A stretch of 14,372 nt of DNA from Spirochaetia bacterium (GTDB lineage: Bacteria; Spirochaetota; Spirochaetia; Sphaerochaetales; Sphaerochaetaceae). Both the position numbers and the translations under genes were made by a program. The notes under the pieces were generated by a model. The model was not told the origin of the DNA. It made no database searches and saw nothing but the letters and a program-made list of their open reading frames with translations. Below are positions 1-7,257 of the stretch, in pieces. The first letter of the stretch is position 1. Each line of letters opens with the position of its first letter. Where the stretch lies: NCBI GenBank assembly GCA_009929055.1, contig SABI01000032.1:1-14372 (forward strand). The letters run 5' to 3'.

Positions 1-1145
1 GTAATGAGGGGGGCAAGATGGGTTGAAATTAAGAGGTACGATATGACTAGCGGGATTCCTGCTATAATAGTTCTAAACACATTACCCCTAAAAATGAGAA
101 CCATTACCGATACTTGGCTAATTAAGGCGACTAAGTCCCCTAAAGGGAGAGTTTTATTCCCTTTCACAATAAGTGCTAAAAATATTGCGATTGGCATTAA
201 GATAATACCAGAAGTTAATATCGATTTATTGTGCATAAGAATCCCAGTGTCGAGGGCTACAAGTAGATTATCTTTATGAGGGAATCTTTTTTGGACAGCT
301 TTTCTCAATGTTGAAGAAACATCTCCCATCCCTTTTCCAATGAGAGCACCACACTGAGGGAGAATAAACATAACAGCCGCTATATGAACACAAAGTTCTA
401 GAGTCTCTTTTATAGGATATTTTGCTAAAATCCCTAGAAGTAATCCAACGAGGGCTCCAATCACCATTGGTTCTCCTAGGATACTTACCTCTTTATCACT
501 CTTTTGAGGGTTATAATTTATTTTCTTTATAAAAGGGATTCTCTCAATTATTGCATCAAGAAATTGGGCATAGGGGAGTAATCCAACAGATGAGAGGGGG
601 GAGAGGGTGATGCCATCTAGGGCCATCTCCCTTTTCACGGCAGGAGCTGCCCAGTCACCCATTTTTATTGTATAGATAGCAATCAATGCAGTAGCAATGA
701 GGGCTAAGATAATATTATCACTCGCATTAAGAACTAAAGCGCCAAGCATAGCAAAGTGCCAATAATTCCAAATATCGAGATAGATAGTTCTTGTGAGGTT
801 TAAGGTGAGCATCACTACATTAATAATGATTATTAATGGAATTGAGATATGGGCAATGGGGGAAGCCCAAGTGATAGCAGCAAGTGGTGGCCAACCCACA
901 TCAAGGATAGGAAGATCTATATTTCTCATAATCATGAGGTCTCTCACAGCTGGGTTTACATTACTGACAAAGAAATCAAAAGCAATAAAAATTCCAGCAA
1001 AACCGGTTCCTACCTGAAGAACTGAAAGAAATGCTTTTTTTACAGGCATTCGGATAATAAGAGCAATAATAAAAATAATAATTGGAAGCATTACATATGC
1101 TTTAAACTGAAAAAATTGATCTATTAATGTCTTTAAAAATTCCAT
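1..1145 (-). CDS. gatC: PTS galactitol-type permease, EIIC component (3'-truncated by window edge)
   Basis: Leftward reading frame open from an ATG at 1145-1143 to the window edge (381 codons seen, no stop). It would be the inner-membrane channel of a phosphotransferase system that imports and phosphorylates a sugar alcohol. The translation begins MEFLKTLIDQFFQFK and continues with a hydrophobic VMLPIIIFIIALI segment. Further family-like stretches are GDWAAPAVKREMALDGITL, LGEPMVIGALVGLLLGILA, LVALDTGILMHNKSILTSG, and GNKTLPLGDL followed by a FRGNVFRTIIAGIP-like end. These resemble the GatC/EIIC-Gat family, whose members are about 450 residues, so roughly 50-70 C-terminal residues lie outside the window. 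Many membrane helices are evident. A GGGGAG ribosome binding site lies 5 nt before the ATG. IIA and IIB partners are not in view. The family call is firm from memory; the substrate (galactitol or another polyol) is not determined. Confidence 0.88.
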   Translation of the reverse strand, partial: MEFLKTLIDQFFQFKAYVMLPIIIFIIALIIRMPVKKAFLSVLQVGTGFAGIFIAFDFFVSNVNPAVRDLMIMRNIDLPILDVGWPPLAAITWASPIAHISIPLIIIINVVMLTLNLTRTIYLDIWNYWHFAMLGALVLNASDNIILALIATALIAIYTIKMGDWAAPAVKREMALDGITLSPLSSVGLLPYAQFLDAIIERIPFIKKINYNPQKSDKEVSILGEPMVIGALVGLLLGILAKYPIKETLELCVHIAAVMFILPQCGALIGKGMGDVSSTLRKAVQKRFPHKDNLLVALDTGILMHNKSILTSGIILMPIAIFLALIVKGNKTLPLGDLVALISQVSVMVLIFRGNVFRTIIAGIPLVISYLLISTHLAPLI

Positions 1146-1182
1146 ATCTACTCCCCATAAAAAAAAGATTTTTATTCAATTT

Positions 1183-1211
1183 ATTATAGCGCTATCATGA
1201 CATGTTTAGGA
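1183..1211 (-). promoter_or_regulatory. Candidate promoter of the leftward permease gene with overlapping palindrome
   Basis: Read leftward, a perfect TATAAT occupies 1188-1183, about 38 bp before the start codon. At 17-bp spacing the -35 position (1211-1206) reads TCCTAA, a very poor match to TTGACA, so the promoter may need an activator. A perfect 10-bp palindrome ATAGCGCTAT (1186-1195) overlaps the -10 and could be a regulator site. An ATGACAT motif sits at 1197-1203 in the spacer. All of this is motif reading only. Confidence 0.35.
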
Positions 1212-1320
1212 ATAGGTATCAACAACTCAAACAAAAAATGAAGGAAGAAGGGATTTCTCGTCAAAAAAGACTAAATTAGGTAGTAAAGATCATGATTAAC
1301 ATTTTTTTTGAAATTTCTAT

Positions 1321-1389
1321 GATATTTTTACTTCTTATAATCTCTTTTAGTAGATGTCTGAGTAAAAGATGACAGAAGTAAAAAATATC
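1321..1389. repeat. Nested inverted repeat (large potential hairpin)
   Basis: GATATTTTTACTTCT (1321-1335) is the reverse complement of AGAAGTAAAAAATATC (1374-1389) apart from one extra A in the right arm. Inside it, TCTTTTA (1343-1349) pairs perfectly with TAAAAGA (1363-1369) around a 13-nt loop. The two stems are separated by small unpaired stretches (1336-1342 and 1370-1373). It lies in a non-coding region away from any gene end, so it is not an obvious terminator for a visible gene. It could be a DNA cruciform, a regulator-binding region or part of a small RNA; the sequence does not decide between these. Confidence 0.6.
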
Positions 1390-1433
1390 TTTTGAACTTT
1401 TCTCCCCTGTTTTACCCCCTTTTTATAGTAATA

Positions 1434-1579
1434 TGTCATAAGATAATATGAATTTTATTCATATCTGCATGAAATAGCGAGTTGTTAAAGGGTTAAAGAA
1501 TCTTTTATTAAAATAATAACTAAAAAATCTCCATACAGTTGACATAAGTGCCCTGTTGTCATATTATAAATATGAATTT
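1434..1579. repeat. Imperfect direct repeat TGTCATA...TATGAATTT, two copies
   Basis: Copy one (1434-1455, 22 nt) and copy two (1557-1579, 23 nt) both begin TGTCATA and end TATGAATTT, with an AT-rich centre differing by a few bases and one length change. Copy two overlaps the -10 of the chaperone promoter; copy one lies 123 bp upstream. The layout would suit paired binding sites of a transcription factor, possibly with looping, but chance in AT-rich DNA cannot be excluded. Confidence 0.4.
1539..1567 (+). promoter_or_regulatory. Sigma-70-like promoter of the chaperone-usher genes
   Basis: A perfect TTGACA (1539-1544), a 17-bp spacer and TATTAT (1562-1567) make a near-consensus promoter, with transcription expected to start near 1574. 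This leaves about 154 nt of leader before the chaperone ATG at 1728. TGACA (1540-1544) and TGTCA (1557-1561) form an inverted repeat with a 12-bp centre that spans the -35 and spacer, a plausible operator. A weaker second candidate is TTTACT (1577-1582) with TATGAT (1600-1605). Confidence 0.65.
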
Positions 1580-1727
1580 ACTGAATTCAATGATTACGTT
1601 ATGATACAAGGGAAGAGATATTTATATCTTCTAATCTTATGGGTAAATGAGGTGTTACATGATATTGGACACATTAGTAAAGAAAAGGTATTTGCATCGA
1701 GACACTTCAAGTGGTAGGATTCTTAAT

Positions 1728-2501
1728 ATGAAAAAAATACTAATAATTGTGGGTGTGTTGTTGTTGGTTGGAGTTTTTTCTCCAATATTTGCTTTTCAGT
1801 TTTCTCCTCTAGAACAAGAGTTTGCTCCAACAGGTGCAGAAAGTACGAAAACGTACACGATTGTAAATGACTCAGCGGACAGTATTGCGGTAGAAGTATC
1901 GGCACTCACGAGAAATCTCTCAACGAGTGGTGAAGAACTGAATGAAAGCGCAGCTGCCTATTTTTCAATAGTACCAAGTAAAGTAATTTTGAAACCTCAA
2001 AGTTCACAGATTGTAAGAGTTCAGTATCGAGGTCCACGAACAATTCCTACAGAACTTTCATTTAGATTAAGAGCCGAGCAAATTCCTTATACAAAAGGAA
2101 GAGCAACTGAAAACAAGAGTATGTTCAATTTTCTTTATGTCTATACGACAAGTTTATACATTACTCCAAATAGAATAAGCCCAAAAGTTGAAGTGACTTC
2201 TGCTATTCCCACTAAAACTAGTGATGGGAGAGAGGTTCTTACCCTCACTGTTGCGAATACAGGGACAATTCACCAAATTTTAAAAGATGTGAATGTCGAA
2301 GTAATACATAACCAAACTCGTTCTTCAGTAATTTATGAAGGTGAGGCCCTAGGATTCGTAAATGGATTAAATCTATTAGCAGGTAAAACAGTATCTGTTC
2401 AAGTTGCATGGCCAACTGGATTTAACTTCCCTACATCTACAACAAATCTTGGTTCCTTGCTGACACCCAAAATTACTTACGAGAGTGCTAACACTCTATA
2501 A
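1728..2501 (+). CDS. Periplasmic pilus/fimbrial-type chaperone (PapD-like)
   Basis: A 257-residue protein with a clear signal peptide: MKKILIIVGVLLL, then a hydrophobic stretch ending PIFA, with likely cleavage after A22. The mature N-terminus (FQFSPLEQEF) and the following N-terminal domain match PapD-type chaperones: a TYTIVNDSAD strand, AVEVSALTRN, then FSIVPSKVILKPQSSQIVRV (about residues 79-98) and a RLRAEQIPY segment. In this family the chaperone holds pilin subunits by donor-strand complementation in the periplasm and hands them to the usher, which is encoded next here. The second half (about 130-257) would be the second Ig-like domain. The ATG at 1728 was chosen because it opens a typical signal peptide and has AGGA 8 nt upstream. 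The frame stays open upstream, and ATG 1659 with GAGGTG before it would add 23 residues; this is less likely. No pilin gene is adjacent. Confidence 0.82.
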   Translation: MKKILIIVGVLLLVGVFSPIFAFQFSPLEQEFAPTGAESTKTYTIVNDSADSIAVEVSALTRNLSTSGEELNESAAAYFSIVPSKVILKPQSSQIVRVQYRGPRTIPTELSFRLRAEQIPYTKGRATENKSMFNFLYVYTTSLYITPNRISPKVEVTSAIPTKTSDGREVLTLTVANTGTIHQILKDVNVEVIHNQTRSSVIYEGEALGFVNGLNLLAGKTVSVQVAWPTGFNFPTSTTNLGSLLTPKITYESANTL

Positions 2502-2510
2502 GGCTACTCA

Positions 2511-5500
2511 ATGGTTAATAATAAGAGAAGAACGCTTACATTTTTGGTGATATTAATCACATATTTTCTCATACTTCTCTTATTTGCTACTATATTATCG
2601 CCTAAAGAAGAAAAATTAAAAGAATCCACTATTTCAAAAGTAGAAGAAAAGGAAGTAATATCTCCCCAAATAACTGACGAAATAGTTTCTATTGAAGATA
2701 TTCCACCTCTTAAAGAAATTGCTCAATTACCACCAATAGAAGAGACTTCTGTTGCCTTCGAAGGAGTCAAAGAAGAAGAGGATTTTATCCAATTTGAAGA
2801 AATAGAACCTGTAGAAGAAGAACCAGAAGTACCTTCTAATGAAGAACAAATTACTCCAATAGTTAATCTTGAAGAAGAATTTTCCCCAATTCCACAAGAC
2901 GATTTTTTCTCTGATTTTGATGAAAATGCATTTGTTGAAGAAGATGATGATGACTTTTGGGCTGATTTCTACGTTGTAGGTGAAGAAGACACCTCCCTAT
3001 TTGCTGGTGGAGAATACTATGTTCCTTTTTATGTTAATGATGAGTATATTACTGACATTAACGTCTTTTTTGAAGAAGATGAACTTTTTATTGATCTAGA
3101 AGAACTGGAAGTAGTTATTGGGACTTCTCTTATCCCCAAAGTATATGAAGCCCTTTTTGGTGCACAAGAAGAGAGTATTGGCTTACAAACTCTCATTGAC
3201 CTCGGAATTGATGGATATTACGATTACCAAAAGTTTGAACTCTATCTCTACTTTCCTTCATGGATGTTACCAAAGAGAGTTCTTAGTATAAATAGAACTG
3301 GACTTGACCGCTATAGTGTCTACCAAATGAGTGGAAGTATTAACCTTGAGCGACCATGGTTCAGTACTCGAAGTAATCTTTCAATCTACTCATCAATTTC
3401 TTGGGATACTACAAAACCATTTACAATTAACTGGCCCTCATTGTTCACTCTCCAATCCCAATCCTCATTTACCCTTTTTGATGTAGCGTTCGACTTTTCT
3501 TTCTTAGTTCATCCAGGAAGAGGATACTCTTCATTTAGTGATACCTGGTCAAGCAATTTAGACGATTATATCACCTTTAATGGAATTCAAGGATTCTATG
3601 ATTTCACAAAACAATCTCTTAGATTGAGTTTTGGAAATGTAAATGATTATCTTGGTTTTTCTAAAGACCGAATTGGATTTGGACTTGAGAAACGATATAA
3701 TTATGGAGATGTAAAACCAAAGAATCACCAATTTGGTTATGAAGTCACTATTGATGAACCTAGTGTTATAGAAGTGTTTATCAACAATAAGAGTGTTTAT
3801 CGAAGGGAGCTACTTGCTGGAATTTACCAATTAAAAGATTTTGCTTTTGACCAAGGAGCTAATAAAGGGCGAATAGAGATCACTCCATTAGGAAATCCTG
3901 ATGCTAAAAGAGATGTATTATTTGACTTGAATTATGATTCACGCCTTATGGCAAAAGGGGATAGCCTTTATACCATAGGAATTTCTTCTCCAGTAGAAAA
4001 TCTATTAGCTCCATCGTTTAGAGTTACTCAAAGTGCTGGTCTTACCCATGAATTTACCGGCTCTTATGCAGTAAGTACCAATTTAACAGCTTTTGTCCTT
4101 AATCTTAATCTCATCTATGCTTCAAATATTGGAACTCTTGCTGGAACTGTTGATATGAGCCTTAATAGTCCCTTAGGATTTGGATACTCACTTAATACAG
4201 GGTATGCATTCCCTAATAAGAGTGAAAATCCTTTTATTGGAAACTTCTCTTTCTCAGTTTCATATTCCTCTCGAGCATTTACCCAATCAATTTCAGTTTC
4301 TCCAACTCAAACCCCGAGTCTTGGGGCCTCATTGGATGGCTCTTTTGGATTCTCTGGGAGAATTACTGAATTTTTCCGTTACTCAGTTTCAACTAGCATA
4401 GGCTGGCTTACTAATTTGAGTGATATTTCATTACGAACTTCGGTAAACTTAGGTGTTTCTCTCATACCAAATCTTGCAATAAATGGGTCTCTTAATATTA
4501 GTAAACCTGCTTCTTCAGTTGCTTCTTTGACTTATCAGATAGGAGCTAATTATACATTTGATAAAAACCTCAATATTTCTGCCTCTTCAGACCTAAAAAC
4601 TAATACCTACATAAGTGGCTCATTTAAACCGTTTGATTCTGATAATGATAACGTAAGGTTTAATCTTAGTGGAATTAAGTTTGATGACCCACTAGATCAT
4701 CAAGGGGGACTCTACTACTCACATGTTGGTAGAGCCTATGGGTTAAGTATTTCTCAGCAGTACTCAAATAAATTTACCAGTTTCTCTACAGCCCTTTCCC
4801 TTACTACATCAATCGCCTATGCAGATGGGTTGTTTGGAATTTCTCGCAGCATTGGTGATAACTTCCTTTTAGTAAAACCAAAAGGGGCTATGAAGAATCA
4901 AAAGATTGCGGTAACGAGAACCATGACAACTGACCCAGAGCAACTTCCTTCTCTGTTTGGAACGAGTATCTATACAGGATTGTCGAGCCATAGTGATAAC
5001 AACCTTGTAGTCTATGGAATAGGGGATGCCCTCCTTAGTTCATCTGAATCATTTATATTTACATTAAGTCCTCGACCAAGACAAGGATATGCAACTCGAG
5101 TTTCATCTGAGTTAGCATTCTCTGTTGTAGGGAATATTCTAAAATCACCAAATAGCGCCTATGAAAGATATAGTGCAGAATTGATGAAAGTAGAGCTTGA
5201 TGAAGATGGCAATGAAGTATTATTTATCGATGAAACACTCTATCTGTTTACTGATGAAAATGGATTCTATTTTATAAGCGGCCTCTCTCCTGGAGAATAT
5301 CAATTTAGTATCTTCCTCCCTGGTTCTTTAGAAGAGGATGAGCCAATTGATATCAGGTTTACTATTACCCCAGAAGAGGGAGAAGAGACGAGTCTGGTTT
5401 ATGTTCTTGAAACCTTTATTGCAAGTGATGTAAAAGAGATTCTGGAAAGTGAAGAGTTTGAAATCCTCCTCGGAAATACTGTAGAAGAACCTTTATTGGG

Positions 5501-5810
5501 AGATGATGGAATTTATCAAATTAACGTTATCGATAAGATGGATGAAAATGCCTTCTGGGAATCTTATTATCCTAAACGATTAGTATTAGAATCGGTTACT
5601 ACTGAAGATTTAGGAACGAGCGACGCAATTGTTCAAATAGTGAACCAACAGAGAAAGGATAACACCTCTGCACTAGAAGTAATAATTCAAGAAAACCCAT
5701 TACGCCTACAAAACTTGATGAAACTACGACAAGTGATTTCACCATTTATTGAGGCAACAAAACCTCAACAATTCACCCCTTCTGGCAATATATTGAAACC
5801 TTCGATATAA
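2511..5810 (+). CDS. Outer-membrane usher-like protein with anchored, acidic N-terminal extension
   Basis: A 1099-residue protein starting 9 bp after the chaperone stop; the RBS AAGG overlaps that stop. Residues about 8-30 are a single hydrophobic segment with no clear signal-peptidase site. Residues about 31-165 are a very Glu/Asp-rich linker with prolines, recalling periplasm-spanning linkers. About 166-265 could be the usher N-terminal domain that binds chaperone. A long Ser/Asn/aromatic beta-strand region (about 270-880) looks like the barrel. Within it, about residues 400-465 carry the usher plug-like pattern: VIEVFINNKSVYRRELLAG, then YQLKDFAFDQGANKGRIEI. About residues 880-940 resemble a carboxypeptidase regulatory-like beta-sandwich (TDENGFYFISGLSPGEYQF), followed by a tail of about 160 residues. 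Ushers form the secretion pore for pilus assembly; typical length is 800-900 residues. It probably acts with the preceding chaperone. The family call rests on the plug motif and the neighbour; exact domain borders are estimates. Confidence 0.75.
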   Translation: MVNNKRRTLTFLVILITYFLILLLFATILSPKEEKLKESTISKVEEKEVISPQITDEIVSIEDIPPLKEIAQLPPIEETSVAFEGVKEEEDFIQFEEIEPVEEEPEVPSNEEQITPIVNLEEEFSPIPQDDFFSDFDENAFVEEDDDDFWADFYVVGEEDTSLFAGGEYYVPFYVNDEYITDINVFFEEDELFIDLEELEVVIGTSLIPKVYEALFGAQEESIGLQTLIDLGIDGYYDYQKFELYLYFPSWMLPKRVLSINRTGLDRYSVYQMSGSINLERPWFSTRSNLSIYSSISWDTTKPFTINWPSLFTLQSQSSFTLFDVAFDFSFLVHPGRGYSSFSDTWSSNLDDYITFNGIQGFYDFTKQSLRLSFGNVNDYLGFSKDRIGFGLEKRYNYGDVKPKNHQFGYEVTIDEPSVIEVFINNKSVYRRELLAGIYQLKDFAFDQGANKGRIEITPLGNPDAKRDVLFDLNYDSRLMAKGDSLYTIGISSPVENLLAPSFRVTQSAGLTHEFTGSYAVSTNLTAFVLNLNLIYASNIGTLAGTVDMSLNSPLGFGYSLNTGYAFPNKSENPFIGNFSFSVSYSSRAFTQSISVSPTQTPSLGASLDGSFGFSGRITEFFRYSVSTSIGWLTNLSDISLRTSVNLGVSLIPNLAINGSLNISKPASSVASLTYQIGANYTFDKNLNISASSDLKTNTYISGSFKPFDSDNDNVRFNLSGIKFDDPLDHQGGLYYSHVGRAYGLSISQQYSNKFTSFSTALSLTTSIAYADGLFGISRSIGDNFLLVKPKGAMKNQKIAVTRTMTTDPEQLPSLFGTSIYTGLSSHSDNNLVVYGIGDALLSSSESFIFTLSPRPRQGYATRVSSELAFSVVGNILKSPNSAYERYSAELMKVELDEDGNEVLFIDETLYLFTDENGFYFISGLSPGEYQFSIFLPGSLEEDEPIDIRFTITPEEGEETSLVYVLETFIASDVKEILESEEFEILLGNTVEEPLLGDDGIYQINVIDKMDENAFWESYYPKRLVLESVTTEDLGTSDAIVQIVNQQRKDNTSALEVIIQENPLRLQNLMKLRQVISPFIEATKPQQFTPSGNILKPSI

Positions 5811-5816
5811 AGGTTC

Positions 5817-5845
5817 TTGCTATCTCTTCTCATTCTCTTTACAAT
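5817..5845 (+). promoter_or_regulatory. Candidate promoter for the V-type ATPase operon
   Basis: TTGCTA (5817-5822), a 17-bp spacer and TACAAT (5840-5845) fit a sigma-70 promoter (4/6 and 5/6 matches). Transcription would be expected to begin about 7 bp after the -10, at or next to the ATG of the first ATPase gene at 5852. No Shine-Dalgarno sequence precedes that ATG, so the promoter would give a leaderless message. Read-through from the usher gene is also possible, because no terminator is seen in the 41-bp gap. Confidence 0.45.
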
Positions 5846-5851
5846 GTTGAT

Positions 5852-6181
5852 ATGGCAAATCACATATTAGATGAAATCTTTACATTTGAAGATAAAGCTC
5901 AAGAAATTGTAAACGAAGCAAAGCAGAAGGTTCAAGAACAACTCAATCAAGTTCGAGCAACTGGAGAGAGAGAGTATAGTGAAGCACTCATTCTTATGCG
6001 TAAAAATCGTGAACAAGAAATAGAAAAAGCTCAAAGAGAATCTGAAGAGAATATGAAGAAATTTGAACAATCTCTAATAGATTCAAGCGATAGTATCAAA
6101 GAAATTAATACTCAAGCACAGAATATTGCACATGTCATGGCTAATCTTATGTTAAAAACAGATTTGGGAGAGTGTAAGTGA
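5852..6181 (+). CDS. V-type ATPase subunit H (peripheral stalk, coiled coil)
   Basis: A 109-residue protein that is almost wholly a charged helix rich in Glu, Lys and Gln (for example DKAQEIVNEAKQKVQEQL and NREQEIEKAQRESEENMKKF), with no membrane segment. In V/A-type ATPases a small coiled-coil protein of this kind (H, also called G or NtpF) pairs with subunit E to form the peripheral stalk that holds the catalytic head against the membrane part. It is the first gene of the operon, the usual position for this subunit in many V/A-ATPase loci. The ATG at 5852 is the only in-frame start before residue 49 and has no ribosome binding site; see the promoter at 5817. Its stop overlaps the GTG start of the next gene by 4 bp. 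Sequence identity within this family is low, so the call leans on context. Confidence 0.8.
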   Translation: MANHILDEIFTFEDKAQEIVNEAKQKVQEQLNQVRATGEREYSEALILMRKNREQEIEKAQRESEENMKKFEQSLIDSSDSIKEINTQAQNIAHVMANLMLKTDLGECK

Positions 6182-7257
6182 ACTTTACCTCAAGCATCTC
6201 TCGTTACGCATTTATAAACGCTAAACTTAGAAGTAAGGTTGCCTCTATGATAACAGATGAGCAGCTTGAAGTTCTCCTTAGAAGTAAAAGTGTTGAACAA
6301 CTACTCCATCACCTACAACATACTCCTTACGAACCTCTTATTGAACACTATCAGAGCTATGGGGATATTCAACACCTTGAAGCATTCCTTTTTACTCGTC
6401 ATGTAGAGATGTTTAAGAATGTTGCTAAATATTTTGACGCCACCTATGCCTCTTATATTAAAGCGATGAGCCGTAAAGCTGAAGTAGAAAATCTTAAAGG
6501 GATGATTCGTCTCTATTTTAGTAACCAAATTAAAAAGCAAAACATTGATTATCGCCTATCATATCTTTATCAACAAAGAATAGTTGATGAAATTGATTGG
6601 TTGAAAATAGCAAATGCTGACTCATTCTTAACAGTACTTCAAGGACTCTCATCGAGTCTCTACTATGAACCTTTATTAGAATTTAATGATGAAAGAATTA
6701 AAAAAGAGGGACTCTTTTTTCTTGAAGTTACCCTTGATCAAACGTGGCTTCATAACCTCCGAAATTTTGTAAAACCTTTGTCAAAACCAGATAGGACTAT
6801 TATTACTCATGTCCTAGATAGAGATGCTGATTTAAAGAACATTATCAACTTATTCCGTTATTCTCATCTTTATAATCTTACTAACGAAGAACTCGATAAA
6901 ATCATGATAAAGGGGGGCCCCCTTATTCATTCTCCTCAGTATAGTGCATTTTTAAAGAGTGACCCATCAAAGAGATCTATTGATATGCTTCTTGAAAAAG
7001 AACATAAAAAATTACTTATTCTCATAAAAGAGAATGACCATTTACCTATCAGACAACAAATACTCATTGTAGAGAAATATCTTTTTAGTATCAGAAAAAA
7101 AGAATTCCATGACCTCTTAAGGGGAAATCCCTTTTCTATTGGAATTGTATTAAGTTATCTATTTTTAGAAGAGAAACAAGACCACCTTGTGAGATCTCTT
7201 ATAAATGGGGTACATTACGATTTAGATACTTCTACATTAAGGGAGTTCATAGTATGA
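6178..7257 (+). CDS. atpC: V-type ATPase subunit C (d-type rotor socket)
   Basis: A 359-residue, helix-rich soluble protein. This subunit (eukaryotic d, NtpC) is a funnel made of three similar helical bundles that sits on top of the K ring and grips the foot of the central D/F shaft, transmitting rotation. Family-like features include the opening SSISRYAFINAKLRSKVASM, the RYAFINAKLR-type first helix and repeated acidic/aromatic helices. Length is close to the family norm (about 330-350). The start is GTG at 6178, overlapping the preceding stop (GTGA) with GGGAGAG just upstream; its 3' end overlaps the next gene as ATGA. A G6C5 run (6912-6922) lies inside the gene and reads in frame as KGGPL. 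Placing C directly after H and before I differs from the enterococcal and archaeal order. Confidence 0.85.
   Translation: MNFTSSISRYAFINAKLRSKVASMITDEQLEVLLRSKSVEQLLHHLQHTPYEPLIEHYQSYGDIQHLEAFLFTRHVEMFKNVAKYFDATYASYIKAMSRKAEVENLKGMIRLYFSNQIKKQNIDYRLSYLYQQRIVDEIDWLKIANADSFLTVLQGLSSSLYYEPLLEFNDERIKKEGLFFLEVTLDQTWLHNLRNFVKPLSKPDRTIITHVLDRDADLKNIINLFRYSHLYNLTNEELDKIMIKGGPLIHSPQYSAFLKSDPSKRSIDMLLEKEHKKLLILIKENDHLPIRQQILIVEKYLFSIRKKEFHDLLRGNPFSIGIVLSYLFLEEKQDHLVRSLINGVHYDLDTSTLREFIV

Larger units (their letters stand above)
1146..1727. other. Divergent intergenic region, about 580 bp, AT-rich
   Basis: No convincing gene was found between the leftward permease gene and the rightward chaperone gene. 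The region contains the two divergent promoter candidates, a nested inverted repeat (1321-1389), an imperfect direct repeat (1434-1455 and 1557-1579) and five TGACA/TGTCA motifs. From the chaperone promoter to its start codon there is a leader of roughly 150 nt. That leader includes a small hairpin, GAGATA (1615-1620) pairing with TATCTT (1625-1630) around a 4-nt loop with one G-U pair. The size of the region is larger than two simple promoters need, which suggests regulation or an unrecognised RNA. Confidence 0.6.

Noticed and set aside
4..1017. Two rightward open frames of 91 and 74 codons
   Set aside because: They lie opposite the leftward permease gene, which has clear family matches over the whole stretch; the rightward frames have no family resemblance.
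1202..1279. 25-codon rightward frame (MFRNRYQQLKQKMKEEGISR...)
   Set aside because: It is charged and protein-like, but there is no ribosome binding site or promoter, and it is short enough to be chance.
5797..5815. AACCTT/AAGGTT hairpin at the end of the usher gene
   Set aside because: The stem is only 6 bp and no T run follows, so it is not a convincing terminator.
5844..5870. Eight-codon frame overlapping the start of subunit H
   Set aside because: It has no ribosome binding site and would lie upstream of the predicted transcript start.
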